A stretch of 64,000 bases of DNA from Streptomyces humidus (GCF_014649655.1 NZ_BMTL01000009.1:186001-250000); one strand, 5' to 3'. Shown: positions 46,304 to 56,479, counted from the stretch's first letter. Made by a program: numbers and translations. The notes: generated by a model from the letters alone, not told the origin.

Positions 46304-47506
46304 GTGCAGCGCCTCTATGACTTCCTCAGCAGACACCCGACCGGGGTCGACGGCTTCTGGGCCCTCGTCCTGTTCGGGATCTCCGCCGCTGCCGGAACCG
46401 CCGGGCAGGACCGGGGCGGCACCGACTCCATGGCGCTGCTGGTGCCGGTGGTCTTCCTGCTGTGCCTGGTCATCGCGTTGCGTCGGCGCATGCCCGAACA
46501 GATGCTCGTGCTCGCCGTCGCGCTCGGAGCGGCGCAGCTGGTGCTGAACGTCGGGGTCACGGCAGCCGACTTCGCCCTCCTGGTGATCGTCTACACGGTT
46601 GCCGCGACCGGCGTCCGCTGGGCCTCGCGCCTCGCCCTGGTCATGGCGTTGAGTGCGGCCACCATGGCGCAGCTGCGCTGGCCGCACGAGAACGCGAGCG
46701 TGCCCGGCCAGGCGGCGGTCATCGTCTTCCAGACGGTGCCGTTCGTCCTGGCCTGGGTGCTCGGCGACTCGATGCGGACCCGTCGCGCCTATTTCGCCCA
46801 GCTGGAGGAGCGCACGGCGCGCCTGGAGAAGGAGCGCGAGGCGCAGTCGAAGGTCGCGGTCGCCGCCGAGCGCGCCCGGATCGCACGCGAGCTGCACGAC
46901 GTCGTCGCGCACAACGTGTCGGTGATGGTGGTGCAGGCCGACGGCGCCGCCTATGTCCTCGACGCCGCGCCCGACCAGGCGAAGAAGGCGCTGGAGACGA
47001 TCTCCTCCACCGGCCGCCAGGCGCTGGCCGAGATGCGGCGCCTGCTGGGCGTGCTGCGCACCGGCGAGCACCAGGAGGGCGGTGAGTACGTGCCGCAGCC
47101 GGACGTCGAGCAGATCGAGGACCTCGTCGAGCAGTGCCGCGGCTCGGGCCTGCCGGTGGACTTCAAGGTCGAGGGCACCGCTCGGCCGCTGCCCAGCGGC
47201 GTCGAGCTGACGGCCTACCGCATCGTGCAGGAGGCGCTGACGAACACCCGTAAGCACGGCGGACCGAACGCCGGCGCGAGCGTGCGGCTGGTCTACTTCG
47301 ACGACGGTCTCGGCCTGCTGGTCGAGGACGACGGCAAGGGCGCCCCCCACGAGCTGTACGAGGAGGGCGGCGCCGACGGCGCGGGCCACGGCCTGATCGG
47401 CATGCGCGAGCGAGTCGGCATGGTGGGCGGCACCCTGGACGCGGGCCCACGGCCGGGCGGAGGATTCCGCATCAGCGCTCTGCTCCCGCTCAAACCGGCG
47501 CATTGA
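46304..47506 (+). CDS. Two-component sensor histidine kinase (NarL-partner type)
   Basis: A 400-residue HisKA_3-type kinase from the GTG at 46304. Four to five membrane helices occupy about residues 15-155, with almost no extracellular sensor domain, so the input is likely intramembrane. The H-box ERARIARELHDVVAHNVSVM carries phospho-acceptor His198; N-box AYRIVQEALTNTRKHG and G-box HGLIGMRERVGMVGG follow. The response regulator gene follows after a 242-bp gap. The signal is unknown. Confidence 0.92.
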   Translation: MQRLYDFLSRHPTGVDGFWALVLFGISAAAGTAGQDRGGTDSMALLVPVVFLLCLVIALRRRMPEQMLVLAVALGAAQLVLNVGVTAADFALLVIVYTVAATGVRWASRLALVMALSAATMAQLRWPHENASVPGQAAVIVFQTVPFVLAWVLGDSMRTRRAYFAQLEERTARLEKEREAQSKVAVAAERARIARELHDVVAHNVSVMVVQADGAAYVLDAAPDQAKKALETISSTGRQALAEMRRLLGVLRTGEHQEGGEYVPQPDVEQIEDLVEQCRGSGLPVDFKVEGTARPLPSGVELTAYRIVQEALTNTRKHGGPNAGASVRLVYFDDGLGLLVEDDGKGAPHELYEEGGADGAGHGLIGMRERVGMVGGTLDAGPRPGGGFRISALLPLKPAH

Positions 47507-47607
47507 CGCCCACACACACCCCCAGTTGACACCTGTCACGCCCCCTGTGCCGCCCACCACGAAACAGCCTGAACCAGCCGAACCGTCCTGAACCGGTCCG
47601 CGTGGCC

Positions 47608-47706
47608 CGGCCGACCGGCCGACCGGCCGACCGGATCACGGAACCGCCAGAACCGCCAGAACCGCAGGAACCGCCAGAATCTCAGGAACCGCCAGAACCG
47701 CCCGCC
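47608..47706 (+). repeat. Short tandem repeats between kinase and response regulator genes
   Basis: Three copies of CCGGCCGA (47608-47632) are followed by a run of nine-base units of the type GAACCGCCA (47641-47706). The run reads in frame with the response regulator as a Pro/Glu-rich PEPPEPQEPPES peptide, but no start codon context supports an N-terminal extension. Confidence 0.8.
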
Positions 47707-47748
47707 GGAATCACTCGGCGGAATCAGAAGGAAACGGAAGAGGACTCG

Positions 47749-48417
47749 ATGACGATCCGCGTGATGCTCGTCGACGACCAGGTGCTGTTGCGCACCGGGT
47801 TCCGGATGGTGCTCGCCGCCCAGCCGGACATGGAGGTCGTGGCCGAGGCGGGCGACGGCGTCGAGGCCCTGCAGGTGGTGCGCTCCACGGCGGTCGACGT
47901 CGTGCTGATGGACGTCCGCATGCCGAAGCTGGACGGCGTGGAGGCCACCCGGCGCATCTGCGCGGAGCCCGACGCGCCGAAGGTGCTGATCCTGACCACC
48001 TTCGACCTCGACGAGTACGCGTTCTCCGGGCTGAAGGCGGGCGCCTCCGGGTTCATGCTCAAGGACGTGCCGCCGGGCGAGCTCCTCACCGCCATCCGCT
48101 CCGTGCACAGCGGCGACGCGGTGGTCGCCCCGTCCACCACCCGCCGTCTGCTGGACCGGTTCGCGCCGATGCTGCCGAGCACCGGCGGTGAGCCCCGGCA
48201 CAAGGAGCTGGAACGGCTGACGGAGCGCGAACGCGAGGTCATGGTGCTGGTCGCCCAGGGGCTGTCCAACGGGGAGATCGCGGCCCGGCTGGTGCTGTCC
48301 GAGGCCACCGTCAAGACCCATGTGGGGCGCATCCTGACCAAGCTGGGGCTGCGCGACCGGGTCCAGGTCGTGGTCCTCGCGTACGAGACGGGACTCGTCC
48401 GCGCGGGCGGTCTGTGA
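47749..48417 (+). CDS. NarL/LuxR-family response regulator
   Basis: A 222-residue response regulator. The receiver domain has Asp9/Asp10 (MLVDDQ), phospho-acceptor Asp55 (VVLMDVRMP), Thr (LILTTFD) and Lys (FMLKDVPP). The LuxR-type helix-turn-helix is LTEREREVMVLVAQGLSNGE, IAARLVLSEATVKTHVGRIL. GGAAGAGGA precedes the ATG. It is the partner of the kinase encoded upstream; targets are unknown. Confidence 0.95.
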   Translation: MTIRVMLVDDQVLLRTGFRMVLAAQPDMEVVAEAGDGVEALQVVRSTAVDVVLMDVRMPKLDGVEATRRICAEPDAPKVLILTTFDLDEYAFSGLKAGASGFMLKDVPPGELLTAIRSVHSGDAVVAPSTTRRLLDRFAPMLPSTGGEPRHKELERLTEREREVMVLVAQGLSNGEIAARLVLSEATVKTHVGRILTKLGLRDRVQVVVLAYETGLVRAGGL

Positions 48418-48455
48418 ACCGGCGTGAACGGGCCGTCCGCTGCGGCGCCTGCCAC

Positions 48456-48461
48456 TAGGGT
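48456..48461 (+). promoter_or_regulatory. Leaderless -10 box of the TmrB-like gene
   Basis: TAGGGT is followed by CTGCGC and the ATG at 48468. No ribosome-binding site is present. Confidence 0.6.
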
Positions 48462-48467
48462 CTGCGC

Positions 48468-49100
48468 ATGCTCCTGTGGATCAACGGCCCCTTCGGGGGC
48501 GGCAAGACACAGACCGCACACGAGATACGACGCCGGCTGCCGGGCAGCGTCGTCTGCGACCCCGAGCACGCCGGGTTCGGGCTGCGCCGGATGCTGCCGT
48601 CCGGGCTGCGCGGGGACTTCCAGGACCTCGTGTCGTGGCGGCAGGGCGTCGTCGAGGTCCTCGACCTGGCCCTCGGCGCGCACGACGGCGTGATCATCGC
48701 CCCCATGACCGTCACAGATCCCCGGTACTTCGACGAGACCGTCGGCCGGCTGCGCGAACTCGGCCACGACGTGCGCCACTTCACGCTCCTCGCCGAACGG
48801 GAGACGGTCCTGAAGCGGCTGCGGGAACGCGGTTTCGGGCGCCTCCTCGGGTTCGTCGTGGGCAGGAACGCGGGCCTGCGCCGGGAGACCTGGGCCCTCC
48901 AGCGGCTCGACGACTGCCTGGAGCGGCTGCGGGAGCCGGAGTTCGCCGAGCATCTGTGGACGGACCGCACGAGCGTGCCGAGGACGGCCGACCGCATCGC
49001 CGTCCTGGCCGGGCTGACGCTCAGCCCCCACACCGGGGGCGCGCTGCGGACACGGCTGCGACAGGCCGGGGTGAGCGCGCGGCACATCCGGTTCGACTGA
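48468..49100 (+). CDS. TmrB-like ATP-binding protein
   Basis: A 210-residue P-loop protein starting MLLWINGPFGGGKTQTAHEI, closely matching the N-terminus of Bacillus TmrB ('..WINGAFGSGKTQTA.EL'), a tunicamycin-resistance protein that binds the drug and membranes. The P-loop is at residues 7-14, and ERETVLKRLRERGFG resembles the lid region of small kinases. Whether the Streptomyces protein gives tunicamycin resistance is not evident from context. The gene stands alone and looks leaderless. Confidence 0.85.
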   Translation: MLLWINGPFGGGKTQTAHEIRRRLPGSVVCDPEHAGFGLRRMLPSGLRGDFQDLVSWRQGVVEVLDLALGAHDGVIIAPMTVTDPRYFDETVGRLRELGHDVRHFTLLAERETVLKRLRERGFGRLLGFVVGRNAGLRRETWALQRLDDCLERLREPEFAEHLWTDRTSVPRTADRIAVLAGLTLSPHTGGALRTRLRQAGVSARHIRFD

Positions 49101-49151
49101 CCTTCCGGGAGGCGGCCGCCTTCGCGGCGACTGCGACCCTGCGGCCGAGCC

Positions 49152-50258
49152 TCAGCGGAGTATCCCTTCCAGGAAGTCGCTGCCCAAGCGGGCCACCACC
49201 GTCACGTCGAGCTGGTGCAGCACGTACCGGCCGCGCCGGCGCGTGGTGACCAGGCCGGCCTTCTTCAGGACGGCGAGGTGCCGGGATATCTCGGGAGCCG
49301 TCCTGCCGTGCACCTGGGCCAGCTCGGTCGTGGTGTACGCGCTGCGGGCCAGCAGTCGGCAGATCCGCATCCGCACGGGGTGGGACAACGCCGTCATCCG
49401 CAGGGTCAGCTGTTCCACCGACGGGGGCGAGGCCAGCTCGGGAGAGCCCACCGGATAGTGCAGCACCGGCTGCCAGCCGTACCGGTGCAGCACCATGAGA
49501 TGCGGCCAGCCCAGACTCGTCGGCACGAGCAGCAGACCGCCGTCGCCGGTGGAGCTGCGGCCCTGGACCAGTTTGTCCACGCTGATCCGCGTGCCGCTCT
49601 CGTCGAGGGTCACGGCCGAGGACACCGAGGCGAGCGTCTCCGCCAGGCCCCTGTGGCGCAGCAGGTCCGTCTTGTGGCGGGCGTCGGCGGCGAGCGGAAG
49701 GCGCACCCGGGCCCAGACGTCGGCGAAGAACGCCTCGTCGCAGTCCTCCAGGAACTGCCGCAGCCAGCCCCGCACGCGTGGCGGTTCCTCCAGCAGCCGA
49801 CGGGTGAACCGCACCTGCCGAGGCCCGCGCGTGGCGGCCAGGTCGAGGGCGCGGCGGCACAGCTCCGGGTGGGAGAGCAGAGCCGGGGCGGGCAGGTCGT
49901 ACCCGGGCGCGCAGGTGAACTCCAGCGCGGCGTCGACGAACTGTTCGTCCGTCAGCTTGTCCAGCAGGTCGAGCTCCTCGGCGAGCGTGGCTCCGGGGAG
50001 CGTGCTGCCGCCGGGGATGCCCGCGCAGGGCAGGAAGATGTCCGAGAACGTCGTCCGCCACAGGAAGTCGGCCTCGCACATCCGGTCGGCCAGGTGCGAG
50101 TCGAGCCGGGCGGTGACGGAGGTGACCCAGCCCTGCAGACCGGGGTGGTGACCCGGCTCGGACAGCGCGTGCAACGCCATGCCGAGCTCGGCCAGGGGCG
50201 AGGGCACGACGGCGACCCTCTCCGGCCGCAGCCCCGCGATGTCGATGCTCAGGCTCAT
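49152..50258 (-). CDS. ArsR-type winged-helix regulator with DUF5937 domain
   Basis: A 368-residue protein. The N-terminal about 250 residues are the DUF5937 region (MSLSIDIAGLRPERVAVVPS, PLAELGMALHAL). The C-terminal ArsR winged helix spans about 275-350 (ALSHPVRMRICRLLARSAYT, TTELAQVHGRTAPEISRHLA, VLKKAGLVTTRRRGRYVLHQ). It lacks a visible metal-binding cysteine pair. The ATG at 50258 is used; the open frame far upstream is a low-complexity shadow. Target unknown. Confidence 0.88.
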   Translation of the reverse strand: MSLSIDIAGLRPERVAVVPSPLAELGMALHALSEPGHHPGLQGWVTSVTARLDSHLADRMCEADFLWRTTFSDIFLPCAGIPGGSTLPGATLAEELDLLDKLTDEQFVDAALEFTCAPGYDLPAPALLSHPELCRRALDLAATRGPRQVRFTRRLLEEPPRVRGWLRQFLEDCDEAFFADVWARVRLPLAADARHKTDLLRHRGLAETLASVSSAVTLDESGTRISVDKLVQGRSSTGDGGLLLVPTSLGWPHLMVLHRYGWQPVLHYPVGSPELASPPSVEQLTLRMTALSHPVRMRICRLLARSAYTTTELAQVHGRTAPEISRHLAVLKKAGLVTTRRRGRYVLHQLDVTVVARLGSDFLEGILR

Positions 50259-50695
50259 GTCCACATGGTGCACCCCGCCACTGACAACGCCGCTCACGAT
50301 CGCAGGCAGCCGTCGCCCGCCGCGAGACGACGCGACGGACGGGTGGGGTGTGGCGCGTGGGGCATGGGGCGTGGGCCGTGCGGGGCATGCCGTGTGTGTG
50401 GGACGGGGCGGTCGCCGGGCACGGCCGTGTCGGTAGCGCGTCCGTCGCGGCCGCGTCCCGCACCCGTCCCTGCCTCGCCCGCCCCTTTCCGCGTCCCGGT
50501 CCGCGCACCGCACCGGACCGCTCCGCACCGCATCACATCGCACCGGGCCGCTCCGCACCGGCCCGAGGCCGCGGGCGGGACGGGTGGGAAAACCCACAGC
50601 CTGTGGACAACCGGGCTCTCCCGGAACAGATCGCGTTAACATGACGAGAAATCGTCCGGTACCCGGAGCGGACTGGAACGGAAGGCCGCCGTCGA
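50259..50695. other. Intergenic region, low-complexity
   Basis: This gap between two divergent genes holds runs such as GTGGGGCATGGGGCGTGGG and repeats of CCGCTCCGCACCG. I see no gene. A relatively A+T-rich spot at about 50590-50650 (CCCACAGCCTGTGG, then CGCGTTAACATGACG) is the likely promoter region of the NAD/CoA operon. Confidence 0.5.
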
Positions 50696-51721
50696 GTGAG
50701 TACACCCCAACAACCAGACCCCAGGGACCGCCCCGCACGGCTCGCCGTCGGCGTCGTCGGCGCGGGCCGGGTCGGGCCCGCCCTGGCCGCGTCACTCCAA
50801 CTCGCCGGGCACCGGCCGGTCGCCGTGTCGGGCGTCTCCGACGCCTCCAGGCGCCGAGCCGCGCTCCTGCTGCCCGACGTGCCCCTGATGCCGCCCGCCG
50901 AAGTCCTCCAGCGGGCGGACCTGGTCCTGCTCACCGTCCCCGACGACGCCCTGCCCGGGCTCGTGGAGGGGCTCGCCGAAACGGGAGCGGTACGGCCGGG
51001 CCAGCTCCTCGTGCACACCTCCGGGCGCTACGGCGCGAAGGTCCTCGACCCCGCACTGCGCGCCGGCGCGCTGCCGCTGGCCCTGCACCCGGCGATGACC
51101 TTCACGGGCACCGCCGTGGACGTCCAGCGGCTGGCCGGCTGCTCCTTCGGCGTCACCGCGCGCGAGGAGCTGCGGCTGGCCGCGGAGGCGCTCGTGATCG
51201 AGATGGGCGGCGAGCCGGAGTGGATCGCGGAGGAGAGCCGCCCGCTCTACCACGCCGCTCTCGCCCTGGGCGCCAACCACCTGGTCACCCTGGTCGCCCA
51301 GTCCATGGAGCTGCTGCGCGCGGCCGGCGTCGAGGCCCCCGACCGGATGCTCGGCCCGCTCCTGGGCGCCGCCCTGGACAACGCGCTGCGCTCCGGCGAC
51401 GGCGCCCTCACCGGCCCCGTCGCGCGCGGGGACGCCGGCACGGTCGCCGCACACGTCGCGGAACTGCGCGAGCACGCCCCGCAGGCCGTCGCGGGCTATC
51501 TGGCCATGGCCCGGGCGACCGCCGACCGCGCGCTCGCCCACGGACTGCTCAAGCCCGAACTGGCTCAGGACCTCCTCGGGGTGCTCGCAGGCGAGGCCCA
51601 CGGCATCCCCGGCTCGTCCGGCGCCTCCCGCGCCCCCGGCACGGACGCCGACCGCGCCGACCGCGCCGACCGCACGGACCGCACGGACCGCACGGACGGC
51701 ACCGAAGGAGACGTCGGATGA
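50696..51721 (+). CDS. Rossmann-like / DUF2520 dehydrogenase-like protein
   Basis: A 341-residue two-domain protein: an N-terminal Rossmann domain ([20 protein letters not shown], GxGxxG near 20-25), then an all-helical DUF2520 domain ([20 protein letters not shown]). This is the layout of ketopantoate reductase and 6-phosphogluconate dehydrogenase-type enzymes. The stop overlaps the panC start by ATGA. Placement directly before panC suggests a role in pantothenate synthesis. The C-terminus ends in a low-complexity [10 protein letters not shown] repeat. GGAAGG precedes the GTG. Confidence 0.88.
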   Translation: MSTPQQPDPRDRPARLAVGVVGAGRVGPALAASLQLAGHRPVAVSGVSDASRRRAALLLPDVPLMPPAEVLQRADLVLLTVPDDALPGLVEGLAETGAVRPGQLLVHTSGRYGAKVLDPALRAGALPLALHPAMTFTGTAVDVQRLAGCSFGVTAREELRLAAEALVIEMGGEPEWIAEESRPLYHAALALGANHLVTLVAQSMELLRAAGVEAPDRMLGPLLGAALDNALRSGDGALTGPVARGDAGTVAAHVAELREHAPQAVAGYLAMARATADRALAHGLLKPELAQDLLGVLAGEAHGIPGSSGASRAPGTDADRADRADRTDRTDRTDGTEGDVG

Positions 51722-52710
51722 CCACCGCGCTGCTGCGCACCGCCGACGAACTGCACGCACGCACGCGTGGCGGGCACCGGGCCGTGGTGATGACGATGGG
51801 CGCCCTGCACGAGGGCCACGCCACCCTCGTGCGCACCGCGCGCGAGCTCGCCGGACCGGACGGCGAGGTCGTCGTCACGGTCTTCGTCAACCCGCTTCAG
51901 TTCGGCCGGGGCGAGGACCTCGACCGCTATCCGCGCACCCTCGACGCCGACCTCGAGATCGCCGGGCAGGCGGGCGCGGACGCCGTGTTCGCCCCCTCCG
52001 TGAACGAGGTCTACCCCGGCGGAGAGCCCCAGGTCCGCATCACCGCGGGCCCGATGGGCGAGCGCCTGGAGGGAAGCTCCCGCCCGGGGCACTTCGACGG
52101 CATGCTCACCGTCGTCGCGAAGCTGCTGCACCTCACCCGGCCCGACACGGCCCTGTACGGGCAGAAGGACGCCCAGCAGCTCGCCCTGATCCGCCGCATG
52201 GTGCGGGACCTGAACTTCGGCGTGCGGATCGTCGCCGTGCCGACCGTGCGCGAGGAGGACGGGCTGGCTCTGTCGAGCCGCAACCGCTACCTGTCCGCCG
52301 AGGAACGACGCACCGCCCTCGCGCTCTCCCGGGCACTGTTCGCCGGCCGGGACCGGCACGCCGCCCAGGAGGCCCTGCGGGCCCGCGCGCGTGAGGTGCC
52401 CGCCACCCAGGCGCGTGCCGAGGCGCTCAGCGCCCTCGGGGAGTCCCGCGCGGCCGCCGACGCGCACGCCGTCGCCAAGGCGGCTCCCGGCGACCCCGCG
52501 GGCGTGCGCGCGGCCGCCCGCACGGTCCTCGACGAGGCGGCCCGCCTCGTCCCGCCGCTGGAGCTGGACTACCTCGCTCTCGTCGACCCGTCCGACTTCA
52601 CCGAGATCGAGGACGGCTTCACCGGCGAGGCCGTCCTCGCCGTCGCCGCCCGGGTCGGCACGACCCGGCTGATCGACAACCTTCCCCTCACCTTCGGAGC
52701 CGCCTCGTGA
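51718..52710 (+). CDS. panC: Pantothenate synthetase
   Basis: A 330-residue enzyme joining pantoate and beta-alanine with ATP. The nucleotidyltransferase motif [10 protein letters not shown] includes His31 and His34. The conserved [24 protein letters not shown] and the KMSKS-like LSSRNRYLS are present. It is longer than the usual 280-310 residues because of an Ala/Arg-rich insert around 195-245. The ATG overlaps the preceding gene and its stop overlaps nadB by GTGA. Confidence 0.95.
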   Translation: MTTALLRTADELHARTRGGHRAVVMTMGALHEGHATLVRTARELAGPDGEVVVTVFVNPLQFGRGEDLDRYPRTLDADLEIAGQAGADAVFAPSVNEVYPGGEPQVRITAGPMGERLEGSSRPGHFDGMLTVVAKLLHLTRPDTALYGQKDAQQLALIRRMVRDLNFGVRIVAVPTVREEDGLALSSRNRYLSAEERRTALALSRALFAGRDRHAAQEALRARAREVPATQARAEALSALGESRAAADAHAVAKAAPGDPAGVRAAARTVLDEAARLVPPLELDYLALVDPSDFTEIEDGFTGEAVLAVAARVGTTRLIDNLPLTFGAAS

Positions 52711-54422
52711 CCAGCACAGGCATACGACTGCACGCGCCCGCGCCCGGGTGGAACATCGACGCGGACGTCGTGGTCGTCGGCTCCGGCGTGGCCGGTCTGA
52801 CCGCGGCCCTGCGCTGCGATGCCGCCGGCCTGAAGACGGTCGTCGTCACCAAGGCCCGCCTGGACGACGGCTCCACGCGCTGGGCGCAGGGCGGCATAGC
52901 CGCGGCCCTGGGCGAGGGCGACACCCCCGAACAGCACCTGGACGACACGCTGGTGGCCGGCGCCGGCCTGTGCGACGAGGAGGCCGTGCGCATCCTCGTC
53001 ACCGAGGGCCCCGACGCCGTGCGCCGCCTGATCGCGACCGGTGCGCACTTCGACGAGTCCGAGGAAGGCGGCCTGGAGCTCACCCGCGAGGGCGGTCACC
53101 ACCGTCGCCGCATCGCGCACGCGGGCGGCGACGCGACCGGCGCGGAGATCTCCCGCGCACTCGTCGAGGCGGTCCGCGCGCGGGGCATGCGCACCGTCGA
53201 GAACGCGCTCGTCCTGGACCTCCTCACGGACGGGGACGGCCGCACCGCCGGCGTGACCCTGCACGTCATGGGCGAGGGCCAGCACGACGGCGTGGGGGCC
53301 GTGCACGCCCCCGCGGTCGTCCTCGCGACCGGCGGCATGGGCCAGGTGTTCTCCGCCACCACCAACCCGTCCGTGTCCACCGGCGACGGCGTGGCGCTCG
53401 CCCTGCGCGCGGGCGCGGAGGTCTCCGACCTGGAGTTCGTCCAGTTCCACCCGACCGTGCTGTTCCTCGGCGCGGACGCGGAGGGCCAGCAGCCCCTCGT
53501 CTCCGAGGCCGTGCGCGGCGAAGGCGCCCACCTGGTCGACGCGGACGGCGCGCGCTTCATGGTCGGACAGCACGAACTCGCCGAACTCGCGCCCCGGGAC
53601 ATCGTCGCCAAGGGCATCATGCGGCGCATGCAGGAGCAGGACGTCGAGCACATGTTCCTCGACGCCCGGCACTTCGGCGCCCCCATGTGGGAGCACCGCT
53701 TCCCGACGATCCTCGCCGCCTGCCGCGCCCACGGCATCGACCCGGTCACCGAGCCCGTCCCGGTCGCCCCGGCCGCCCACTACGCGTCCGGAGGCGTGCG
53801 CACCGACTCGCACGGCCGGACGACCGTGCCCGGGCTCTACGCGTGCGGGGAGGTCGCCTGCACCGGTGTGCACGGCGCGAACCGGCTCGCGTCGAACTCC
53901 CTCCTCGAAGGCCTCGTCTACGCCGAGCGCATCGTCACCGACATCGCCGCGAGCCGGGCGGGCGACGCGCTCCACACGCGGGTGCCCGCGCCCGTCGAGC
54001 ACCCCGAAAGGCCGGCGCACCCGCTCCTCGCCCCCGAGGCCCGGTTCGCCATCCAGCGGGTGATGACCGACGGCGCCGGCGTCCTGCGCTCCGCCCGGTC
54101 CCTGGAGAAGGCCGCCGACCAGCTTCAGCGCCTGCACTCCGAGGCCCGCGAGGCGCTCGACGAGAACGGCAAGACGGCCGAGCCCGGCGTCGACACCTGG
54201 GAGGCCACCAACCTCCTGTGCGTCGCGCGCGTCCTGGTCGCCGCCGCCCGGCAGCGCGAGGAGACCCGGGGCTGCCACTGGCGCGAGGACCACGCCGACC
54301 GCGACGACGCGAACTGGCGCCGTCACATCGTCGTACGACTGAATCCGGACCGCACGCTCGCCGTACACACCACCGATACCGCAGACTTCCCCCCTACCCG
54401 GCAGCACCACCAGGAGCAGTGA
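52707..54422 (+). CDS. nadB: L-aspartate oxidase
   Basis: A 571-residue FAD enzyme oxidising L-aspartate to iminoaspartate for de novo NAD synthesis. The dinucleotide motif [11 protein letters not shown] is at about 21-31. The flavin/active-site regions [35 protein letters not shown] and the [16 protein letters not shown] signature are all present. It is translationally coupled to panC (GTGA). nadA is not in the window. Confidence 0.95.
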   Translation: MTSTGIRLHAPAPGWNIDADVVVVGSGVAGLTAALRCDAAGLKTVVVTKARLDDGSTRWAQGGIAAALGEGDTPEQHLDDTLVAGAGLCDEEAVRILVTEGPDAVRRLIATGAHFDESEEGGLELTREGGHHRRRIAHAGGDATGAEISRALVEAVRARGMRTVENALVLDLLTDGDGRTAGVTLHVMGEGQHDGVGAVHAPAVVLATGGMGQVFSATTNPSVSTGDGVALALRAGAEVSDLEFVQFHPTVLFLGADAEGQQPLVSEAVRGEGAHLVDADGARFMVGQHELAELAPRDIVAKGIMRRMQEQDVEHMFLDARHFGAPMWEHRFPTILAACRAHGIDPVTEPVPVAPAAHYASGGVRTDSHGRTTVPGLYACGEVACTGVHGANRLASNSLLEGLVYAERIVTDIAASRAGDALHTRVPAPVEHPERPAHPLLAPEARFAIQRVMTDGAGVLRSARSLEKAADQLQRLHSEAREALDENGKTAEPGVDTWEATNLLCVARVLVAAARQREETRGCHWREDHADRDDANWRRHIVVRLNPDRTLAVHTTDTADFPPTRQHHQEQ

Positions 54423-54427
54423 CAGAC

Positions 54428-55429
54428 GTGAGCACCCCCGACCTTCCCCTCGCCCGGAGCGGCGGCTGCGGCGACGGCTGTGCCTGCGGCGCCGACGCAG
54501 ACGCCGAACTCACCGACGAGGGATACGCCGAATACGTGGAGTGCGGACTCGATCCCGCACTCGCCCAGCTCCTCGCCGACGCCGGGCTCGACCCGGTCGA
54601 GGTGGAGGACATCGCCAACGTCGCGATCGGGGAGGACCTGGCCCACGGCGTCGACGTGACGACCGTCGCCACCATCCCCGCGGAGGCGGTCGCCACCGCC
54701 GACTTCACCGCACGCGAGGCGGGCGTGGTCGCGGGCCTCAGGATCGCCGAGGCGGTCGTCTCGGTCGTCTGCACGGACGAGTTCGAGGTGGAGCGGCACG
54801 TGGAGGACGGCGACCGCGTGGAGGCCGGGCAGCGGCTGCTGTCGGTCACCACGCGCACGCGTGACCTCCTCACCGCCGAGCGCAGCGCGCTCAACCTGCT
54901 GTGCCGGCTGTCCGGCATCGCCACCGCCACGCGCGCGTGGGCGGACGTCCTGGAAGGCACCCGGGCACGCGTGCGCGACACCCGCAAGACGACGCCGGGC
55001 CTGCGCTCGCTGGAGAAGTTCGCCGTCCGCTGCGGCGGGGGCGTCAACCACCGGATGTCGCTGTCCGACGCGGCCCTGGTCAAGGACAACCACGTGATCG
55101 CCGCGGGGGGCGTCGCACCGGCCTTCGAGGCCGTCCGGGAGGCCTTCCCGGACGTGCCGATCGAGGTCGAGGTCGACACCCTGCACCAGCTGCGTGAGGT
55201 GGTCGACGCCGGCGCCGACCTGATCCTGCTGGACAACTTCACGCCCGGTGAGTGCGCGGAGGCCGTGGGCATCGTCGGCGGGCGGGCCCTGCTGGAGGCG
55301 TCGGGCCGGCTGACCCTGGACAACGCCAAGGCGTACGCCGACACCGGCGTGAACTTCCTCGCCGTCGGGGCGCTGACGCACTCCTCGCCGATCCTGGACA
55401 TCGGTCTGGATCTGCGAGCGGCTGAGTAG
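54428..55429 (+). CDS. nadC: Nicotinate-nucleotide pyrophosphorylase
   Basis: A 333-residue quinolinate phosphoribosyltransferase. The core contains ERSALNLLCRLSGIAT, DTRKTTPGLRSLEKFAVRCG, KDNHVI and the EVEVDTLHQL barrel strand. An N-terminal extension of about 35 residues has four Cys within a Gly/Asp/Ala-rich stretch (GGCGDGCACGADADAE) not needed for the fold; similar Cys-rich starts occur in other Streptomyces NadC proteins as I recall them. It lies six bases after nadB. Confidence 0.95.
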   Translation: MSTPDLPLARSGGCGDGCACGADADAELTDEGYAEYVECGLDPALAQLLADAGLDPVEVEDIANVAIGEDLAHGVDVTTVATIPAEAVATADFTAREAGVVAGLRIAEAVVSVVCTDEFEVERHVEDGDRVEAGQRLLSVTTRTRDLLTAERSALNLLCRLSGIATATRAWADVLEGTRARVRDTRKTTPGLRSLEKFAVRCGGGVNHRMSLSDAALVKDNHVIAAGGVAPAFEAVREAFPDVPIEVEVDTLHQLREVVDAGADLILLDNFTPGECAEAVGIVGGRALLEASGRLTLDNAKAYADTGVNFLAVGALTHSSPILDIGLDLRAAE

Positions 55430-55445
55430 GGAACGGGAACCGGCC

Positions 55446-56243
55446 ATGCTGCTGACGATCGACGTGGGCAACACCCACACCGTGCTCGGCCTGTTCGACG
55501 GTGAGGACATCGTCGAGCACTGGCGCATCTCCACCGACTCCCGCCGCACCGCGGACGAACTCGCCGTGCTGCTCCAGGGCCTGATGGGCATGCACCCGCT
55601 CCTCGGGGACGAGCTGGGCGACGGCATCGACGGCATCGCGATCTGCGCCACCGTGCCCTCCGTGCTGCACGAACTGCGCGAGGTGACGCGCCGGTACTAC
55701 GGCGACGTGCCCGCCGTGCTCGTCGAACCCGGCGTGAAGACGGGCGTGCCGATCCTGTTCGACAACCCCAAAGAGGTCGGCGCCGACCGCATCATCAACG
55801 CCGTCGCGGCGAACGAGCTCTACGGCGGCCCGGCGATCGTCGTCGACTTCGGCACGGCCACCACGTTCGACGCGGTCAGCGCGCGCGGGGAGTACGTCGG
55901 CGGCGTCATCGCCCCCGGCATCGAGATCTCCGTCGAGGCCCTGGGGGTCAAGGCCGCACAGCTGCGCAAGATCGAGGTGGCCCGGCCCCGGAGCGTGATC
56001 GGCAAGAACACCGTCGAGGCCATGCAGTCCGGGATCGTCTACGGGTTCGCCGGCCAGGTCGACGGCGTGGTGACCAGGATGGCCCGCGAGCTGGCGGAGG
56101 ACCCGGACGAGGTCACGGTCATCGCGACGGGCGGGCTGGCGCCGATGGTGCTCGGCGAGTCCTCGGTGATCGACGAGCACGAGCCGTGGCTGACGCTGAT
56201 CGGTCTGCGCCTCGTGTACGAACGCAACGTCTCGCGCATGTGA
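55446..56243 (+). CDS. coaX: Type III pantothenate kinase
   Basis: A 265-residue ASKHA-fold kinase catalysing the first committed step of CoA synthesis. The phosphate-1 motif is LLTIDVGNTHT at the start with Asp6. The pantothenate-site EVGADRIINAVAA and the DFGTATTFDAV motif follow. It sits 16 bp after nadC with GGGAAC upstream, forming the last gene of the DUF2520-panC-nadB-nadC-coaX run. Confidence 0.95.
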   Translation: MLLTIDVGNTHTVLGLFDGEDIVEHWRISTDSRRTADELAVLLQGLMGMHPLLGDELGDGIDGIAICATVPSVLHELREVTRRYYGDVPAVLVEPGVKTGVPILFDNPKEVGADRIINAVAANELYGGPAIVVDFGTATTFDAVSARGEYVGGVIAPGIEISVEALGVKAAQLRKIEVARPRSVIGKNTVEAMQSGIVYGFAGQVDGVVTRMARELAEDPDEVTVIATGGLAPMVLGESSVIDEHEPWLTLIGLRLVYERNVSRM

Positions 56244-56467
56244 GCCGCGGCGCCTCCGGGCCCGCATCGCAGGCGGGCGCGGACGCCGGACGGGCATGCG
56301 GGCGTGCGGACGGGCGGCGGAAGCGGGTCCGGGCGGCGGGCTCGCCCGGCCCGGACCCCGCGCGAGGCGCGTGGGCGGTGGGCCATCGGGGGGTGAGCGG
56401 TGGGCCACCAGGGCGGATCCGGGCGCGCCGCACCCCACCGCTATGTCGAATTTGTCTGATTAGCGCG

Positions 56468-56473
56468 TACCGT
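56468..56473 (+). promoter_or_regulatory. Leaderless -10 box
   Basis: TACCGT is followed by CGCCGC and the ATG at 56480. There is no ribosome-binding site. Confidence 0.6.
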
Positions 56474-56479
56474 CGCCGC

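Noticed and set aside
47602..47748. N-terminal extension of the response regulator as a Pro/Glu-rich repeat
   Set aside because: GGAAGAGGA directly precedes the ATG at 47749 and the receiver domain begins there; the upstream GTG lacks a ribosome-binding site.
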